Assembly: GCF_901000735.1 (NCBI RefSeq)
Contig: NC_081546.1
Span: forward strand, 26,745,527-26,809,526
From: Corylus avellana
Taxonomy: Eukaryota; Streptophyta; Magnoliopsida; Fagales; Betulaceae
Direction: 5' to 3'
DNA length: 64,000 nucleotides
Below, in pieces: positions 58,943-64,000 of this stretch. The notes under the pieces were generated by a model. That model searched no databases, was not told the origin of the DNA, and saw only the letters and a list, made by a program, of their open reading frames with translations. Position 1 is the first letter of the stretch; each line of letters starts with the position of its first letter. Both the position numbers and the translations under genes were made by a program.

Positions 58943-59159
58943 CGTACGAAACGATGTCCAGCCTACGCTAGGCTCAACTCCTATACCACGTGTCTAAATC
59001 ATATTAGCCAAAACAATAATGAAACCAAGCAACTTAACTAAATTTTGACTTTTACCTAATTTATTCAATCATTCAGCGCCACGTACCCGAGCTCACAAAG
59101 AATGTACGTAAGAAGAAAACTTCACGGCTTTCCTTTTAGCTGATTGTAATTACTTGTGT

Positions 59160-59312
59160 GCCTATATATATAGAAAGATCTCCCAGATGTTCGAGGGAAC
59201 TGATCAATGAGCCTGATCTGCCGGAGAGTTTAGATCGGGCGTATATCTCCCCGGAGAGTCGAATCGGAAAGTATTTTCCGGCGAGGATCTCCGAACAATT
59301 GCGCCGGAGAAG
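59160..59312 (+). promoter_or_regulatory. Core promoter and 5' leader of the HHP gene
   Basis: A TATA box (CCTATATATATAG, about 59160-59172) lies ~140 bases upstream of the HHP ATG at 59313. The leader between them has CCGGCG/CCGGAG-rich sequence unlike the A/T-rich surroundings. Confidence 0.5.
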
Positions 59313-61740
59313 ATGAGCAGCCACCGTCGGAGAGGTGCCAAGAGCCCCGGCCGAGTCGACTCGGAGGCGAAGAAGACGTCGGAGACGAATCGGAGATTCA
59401 ATCGGCGATTGGTGAAGTACCAAGAGTTGCCGGAGTACCTGAAGGACAACGAGTACATACTGGACCATTACCGGAGCGAGTGGCCGCTGAAGCACGCGCT
59501 GCTCAGCGTCTTCGCTTGGCACAACGAAACCCTCAACATCTGGACGTGAGACCGATTCCGATTGCGATTCCCATTCTCATACATTCATGCATACTTACAT
59601 TTGCGCGCGTGTGTGATTGATATTTGGAAAATTGTGTTGTGCTTGTGCAGGCACTTAGGGGGGTTTCTGATATTTGCGGGATTGACGGTGATGAGCTGGA
59701 CGGAGAAGGCCGAGCTTGGAGGTCTGTTCAGGTGAGAGAGAGAGAGAGAGAGAGGGGGAGGGCATTCTTGTCATTCCAAACTTTGTCTTGGTTCTTTTTG
59801 GTATTGGTGTTGATAACGTTGTGCTTGGGACCAGGGCTCCGGTGCGAGTAGGACCGTTGATGAACGTCTCGGAGATTGCATTCCCGGTGAGTTCCACTTT
59901 TAGATTTTCTTTTTTTTTTTTTTGAAAATTTTTAATTTCGGATTTGACACCACTGGACGCGCGAGTGGGTCCTACGATCTCGCGCGACAGAGAGAGAGAG
60001 AGAGAGAAATGAGCTCAGTTGAATACTTGATCCCTTTTGTGCTTACTTTAACGGTCGTGATTGAAAAAGATCTCAGGCTATCTGAAGCCGATTTTGTATT
60101 TTTGTTGCCCACGTGACTACTTGTCAGCACATGAAGCGTGGGCCATAGTCATTGAAAGGTAATGCAGGTGACCCCTCGAATCTTTAAAGGTCCTTTTGAG
60201 AAGAAAGGTGGGGTTTGTTTTGTTTTCATGTATGAAATTATTGCAGGTTTTGTGGAAAATTATAAATTTGTAGTAAGATAAGTAATATAGCCAACTTTAG
60301 ACAAACGTAATTTGGTGAAAAAAGATGTCATTAACTTAACATTAATGGTTTTTGAACTATATGGTTAGAATATTAATTAAACGATTAAATTCATTTATTT
60401 TTATCTACCTAAACTTTTGAGATAGTAGTCAATTATCATGGTATAAAGTAAATAATTTGAGTTCGAACATTATTTCTATGTCATTCACTTCTCATTTAAA
60501 TTAAATGTTTTAAACTTTTGATACAAGTGATTATTAACCTAAATTAAGGGTGCCTTTGCAAAAGGACTAAAAAGAAAAGACTTTATTATTCCTCTTAAAA
60601 TCAATTTCAACATTCTTATATTTTACATCACATCAATAACTTTTTATTACTATTCAAATAAAAAAATCGCTATAATTTTTTTTTTTCACATTAATTAAAT
60701 CTGTTATAATTTCAGTTTACTTCATTTTTCAAGTCCTTTGACAAACATAGCCTAAGTTCTCAAGGTGCATATATTGGGTGCATATATTGACCGAGTTGAA
60801 GTGATTGATTTAGTTATTTAATTTATACTTTCAAACCAAAAGACATGACATGTTTGTCGAGCGAGTCCTTGAACCAAATCTAATGTATTAAAACCCTGGT
60901 ACATATGTTTTTTACTGATGTCGTACAAAGGTAGAGAATTGGAGTCAATGGAGGAGGAGATATTTTACACTTTGATTACTGCAATGAGCGTAGAATTAGA
61001 GCAGAAGGATGTTTGATCCATCATCCATGCTTAGTTGTATTAATGGTGCTTGTTTGCAGGACTCGCAATTGAGGCAGATTTCAGAGTCATCAGTTTTGGC
61101 TTCACGAGAAGAAGACAGTTCTTTTGAGTCTATTCCCAGATGGCCTTGGTTTGTTTTCTTAGCCGGAGCCATGAGCTGCTTGGTTTGTAGCTCCCTTTCC
61201 CACCTCCTTGCTTGCCACTCAAAACGCCTCAACCTTTTCTTCTGGCGCCTAGATTATGCAGGCATTTCTGTTATGATAGTTTGTTCCTTCTTTGCACCAA
61301 TCTACTATGCCTTCTTGTGCCACCCCTTCACGCGTTTCTTCTATCTGACCTCCATATCTGTGCTGGGTATCGTCGCCATTGTTACCCTTCTCTCGCCTGC
61401 TCTCTCCGCTCCTCGTTTCCGCTCCTTCAGAGCCTCCCTATTCCTCGCCATGGGCTTCTCCGGAGTCATACCGGCAGCTCATGCTGTTGCTCTCCACTGG
61501 GGCCATCCGCATATCTTTGTTTCCATGGGATATGAAATTGCTATGGCAATCTCGTATGCTACAGGAGCTGGGATCTATGTGAGCAGGATACCAGAGCGAT
61601 GGAAGCCCGGTGCATTTGATATTGCAGGGCACAGCCACCAGATCTTCCACGTGTTCGTTGTTCTTGGGGCGCTTGCACACTGCGCCGCCACTCTGGTTAT
61701 TTTGGATTTTCGCCGGCGATCACCAACCTGTGTGTCTTAG
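59313..61740 (+). CDS. Heptahelical PAQR-family protein (HHP1/2/3-like)
   Basis: A seven-helix membrane protein of the progestin/adipoQ receptor family; plant members are called HHP and have been linked to hormone and stress responses. Four exons fit in phase: 59313-59545, 59651-59731, 59835-59886 and 61060-61740 (348 residues). The cytosolic N-terminus has the family motif [20 protein letters not shown], then [20 protein letters not shown] starts helix 1. Later hallmarks are [13 protein letters not shown], the RLDYAGI segment, and near the end [19 protein letters not shown], whose HxxxH belongs to the zinc-binding set. The loop encoded by exons 3 and early 4 is the least sure part; the exon 3 acceptor has a weak pyrimidine tract. 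The last intron is 1.17 kb. It is single copy here, outside the duplication. Confidence 0.88.
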
Positions 61741-62875
61741 CTAGACATTGACATTGACATTGACACTAGCATTTGCTGATGCTGATGTAATTGTGTCATC
61801 TCAGAAATGTATTGATATTTGTACTGAGCTCAAGGCATCGTAAGAGCACTCTTTAGCACCACAGATTTTGTTTGTTCTGTCATACCATTTACTGTATGGC
61901 AATAGGATCCAAGAGTGCAAGTGCAAAGAGTTGTTTGTTTCCTAAATTATATGAATCATAGAGAAATTACATTGATATTTATAGATGCTTATCCTTTCAA
62001 AGAATTGAGCCTATTTTACCGTACTCTTTGTTTGATAATATATATTTTTTTCTTACTTTTGTTTTCTCTCTTTTCAAAACAAAAACATTAACAAATAATT
62101 TAAAACACAAAACATTCAAAACAACTTTCACATTTATGTTCCATTAAAACACTTTTTCCAAATAAAAATAAAATTCACCCTTTAAAAAGCATTAACAAAC
62201 AGTACCTATACTTTGGACAATGTAAATTGACAAACAACCTCAAATACAAAATACTCAAAACTATTTTTAGCTTTATGTAATATCAAAATACATTTAACAA
62301 AGATCTCTGTCACTGTGGCTGGTCATTTGCTCCTGAACCTGAATATTTTGCACAATGTAAATTGACAAGCAAAAGATCAAAACTATGACACATCTGGATA
62401 CAGGCAAGAGCATTGAAGTTTATTATTGCAGATTTTCCATGCAGCCATCAGTTCTAATAGTATGAGCTTGAAAGCATAAACCGTCCACTGTTCTATCTGT
62501 TTTATTATGGCAATAACAAAATTTATAGTAGGAAAAAAAAAGAATAAAATATAAAATGAACAAAAATATAAAGGAGACTCGGTCACCGACGAACTTCTCA
62601 AGTGATCCTTCCACCGTCGTCGTGTTTCCTTCGCACATCTGCAGCTTATTAGCTCACTTTACATTAATGATTCTCCTCCTCGCTACTACAAATCCAAACT
62701 GTACTGAGTGTATTCACAATGCCTGCGCTTGCAGTTCATTATGCTGCAGAAAATCGACAGAAAACAAACGTCTCTGTCATTATTAACTGTATCTTATCAC
62801 TTCCGTTGTCTCATGAAATACAACCCTGGGTGTGAACATAGCCGTTGCATCTAAAAAGAAATTCATGATCCTCCT
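61741..62875. other. Intergenic region between convergent HHP and REC/TSS genes
   Basis: 3' flanks of two convergent genes. A possible MITE (about 62017-62205) has ends resembling TACCGTACTCTTTGTTTGAT and the complement of CATTAACAAACAGTACC, but the match is imperfect. Open frames here are short and unconvincing. Confidence 0.5.
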
Positions 62876-64000
62876 TCAACTTGTAACTTCAACGATCTCG
62901 GATTCACTGTCACTGTAATCTCCCCAACATTTGGTTGGTTTTTCCTCAACCACAGCAATATTGCAAGTTTCACTTGCCACAACAGTGTCAACAGCAGCAG
63001 CAGCAATTGGGACTATATCTGTAGTCTTTTCTTCAACTTCAGGATGATTGTTTTCATTGTCTACAGCTTGATCTTCTTGCGATTTCTGCTCAATTGGTGG
63101 TTTTTCATCAACTTCTGTAAATGACTTCTCGGTACTCGCTTCCGCCTCCACTTCCACTGCAGCCTCATCTTTGTTTTCAACACCATTGTCACCATTTACA
63201 ACTGTTGGTGATTCTACCGAACTGATTGGAGATACTGGAAACCCATTTTGAGTCACTGGAATACCATTTACTGATGCTGGATATCCATTTGGTGACACCG
63301 GAACACCATTTGGAGACATGGGGAAACCATTTGGAGAAGTCAAATAACCATTTGGAGATAGTGGATAGCCATTGGGAACCCAAGGTTGGCCAGGTACAAA
63401 CTCAGCTGCATGGGGGTTCATTATTAAAGGAGGGCTGAACTGATTCCCATCTCCATTGTGTTCGCCATTGTGGAAGCCAGCTTTATTGCGTGGAACCCGA
63501 TTTCCTGATCTGTTATAGCCACCAGATAGCCGGGGACCATATGGAACCCTCGCTGTTGCTGACTGATGAGGTGATCTACGGACAGGATTGACTGTAAGCA
63601 TAGGAGGAATATTAACTGGTGGGGGCAGAATTCCTCCATGATCTTTAAATCCTGGAACTGGGACTGAGCCGAAGACTGGAATTGTGGATGGATTAAATGG
63701 AGGTGCAGCAGCAGAAAGTTTCTTGGTTGTCTCCTTTCCTGGTTCTGCTTCATCTTGTTTTTCACCTTCAGTTGGCTTTGGCTTAACACCTGAGTCAACA
63801 TTATTTTCATCTCCATCTGCCACCTTTTCTTCAGAAATGGGGGCATCTTTATCAGGAGAAGTTTCTGAGCAACCATCTGGCCCCACTCCCAACACTTCAC
63901 TTTTAGAAGTACTGGCCTTCAAACCCTGAGAGATATCAGGATTCTCAACTTCGAGAACTGCAACACTTCCAGTTTCTGCTTCAGTGTCTTTAACAGCATC
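62876..64000 (-). CDS. REC/TSS-type clustered-mitochondria family protein, C-terminal part (partial)
   Basis: The minus-strand frame is open from the window edge to a TGA at 62876-62878, giving the last ~374 residues; the start lies beyond 64000. The conserved block AAAPPFNPSTIPVFGSVPVP, then ARVPYGPRLSGGYNRSGNRV and the terminal KCWGDYSDSESEIVEVTS identify the C-terminus of the plant CLU-related proteins called REC or TSS (At4g28080/At1g01320 group), cytosolic/nuclear TPR proteins affecting chloroplast compartment size and growth. The middle has eight or so degenerate 8-residue repeats of the SPNGxPxS type (DNA 63216-63400), and the rest is acidic and low-complexity. CLU and TPR domains must lie outside the window. 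Which paralogue it is cannot be decided. Confidence 0.88.
   Translation of the reverse strand, partial: DAVKDTEAETGSVAVLEVENPDISQGLKASTSKSEVLGVGPDGCSETSPDKDAPISEEKVADGDENNVDSGVKPKPTEGEKQDEAEPGKETTKKLSAAAPPFNPSTIPVFGSVPVPGFKDHGGILPPPVNIPPMLTVNPVRRSPHQSATARVPYGPRLSGGYNRSGNRVPRNKAGFHNGEHNGDGNQFSPPLIMNPHAAEFVPGQPWVPNGYPLSPNGYLTSPNGFPMSPNGVPVSPNGYPASVNGIPVTQNGFPVSPISSVESPTVVNGDNGVENKDEAAVEVEAEASTEKSFTEVDEKPPIEQKSQEDQAVDNENNHPEVEEKTTDIVPIAAAAVDTVVASETCNIAVVEEKPTKCWGDYSDSESEIVEVTS
63216..63400 (-). repeat. SPNG-x-P coding tandem repeat in the REC/TSS gene
   Basis: A 24-bp degenerate unit (TCTCCAAATGGT-type on the coding strand) is repeated about seven times and encodes SPNGYPL/SPNGFPM/SPNGVPV-like octads. 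Copy number in such tracts tends to vary between alleles. Confidence 0.8.

Noticed and set aside
61438..61680. Minus-strand frame over the HHP last exon
   Set aside because: Antisense shadow of the PAQR coding exon.

Overview
The window is nuclear DNA from a plant, most likely a woody eudicot. It is AT-rich and full of TATA and poly-A runs, the genes have short exons with GT-AG introns and plant-specific families, and small transposons are dense. I cannot name the species. Two assembly gaps are present: 100 Ns at 24532-24631 and 20 Ns at 32417-32436.

Layout. 1-3180 is a scrambled retroelement whose coding pieces lie in alternating orientations, followed by an LTR-like promoter region. 3226-24531 (block A) and 37568-58136 (block B) are two highly similar copies of one ~21-kb segment in the same orientation. 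Each holds, in order: an orphan upstream block, a DUF4220/DUF594 membrane-protein gene (minus strand), a PRORP1-like protein-only RNase P gene (plus strand, six exons), a WRI3/WRI4-like double-AP2 transcription factor gene (minus strand, eight exons including a 9-nt micro-exon), two tRNA-derived SINEs and a probable plastid-DNA insertion. Block A stops exactly at the 100-N gap. 24632-37567 lies between the blocks. It contains a GGTGGTT-rich degenerate repeat, a hAT-like element, a possible solo LTR, a third and older DUF594 copy killed by a frameshift, a stop codon and a PIF/Harbinger-like insertion, and several relics of the DUF594 upstream region. 58.2-64 kb is single copy: a PAQR/heptahelical (HHP) membrane-protein gene and the 3' end of a REC/TSS-type clustered-mitochondria-family gene.

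The duplicates differ in health. PRORP is intact in both blocks. DUF594 is intact in A and broken in B and in the middle copy. The WRI-like gene has complete AP2 domains in A (with two changes at conserved residues) and a 2-bp frameshift in B; both copies share an apparent single-base frameshift that detaches the conserved C-terminus. Whether A and B are a true tandem duplication or two haplotypes joined end to end by the assembler is the main open question. The strangest sequence is an A-only array of 11-bp repeats at 5094-5855 whose strand polarity flips in the middle.

The genes do not form one pathway. PRORP matures tRNAs in organelles, the WRI-like factor belongs to a lipid-gene regulator clade, HHP is a membrane receptor-like protein, REC/TSS proteins affect chloroplast compartment size or growth, and DUF594 proteins have no known function. 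I saw no CRISPR array, operon or obvious new defence-like system.
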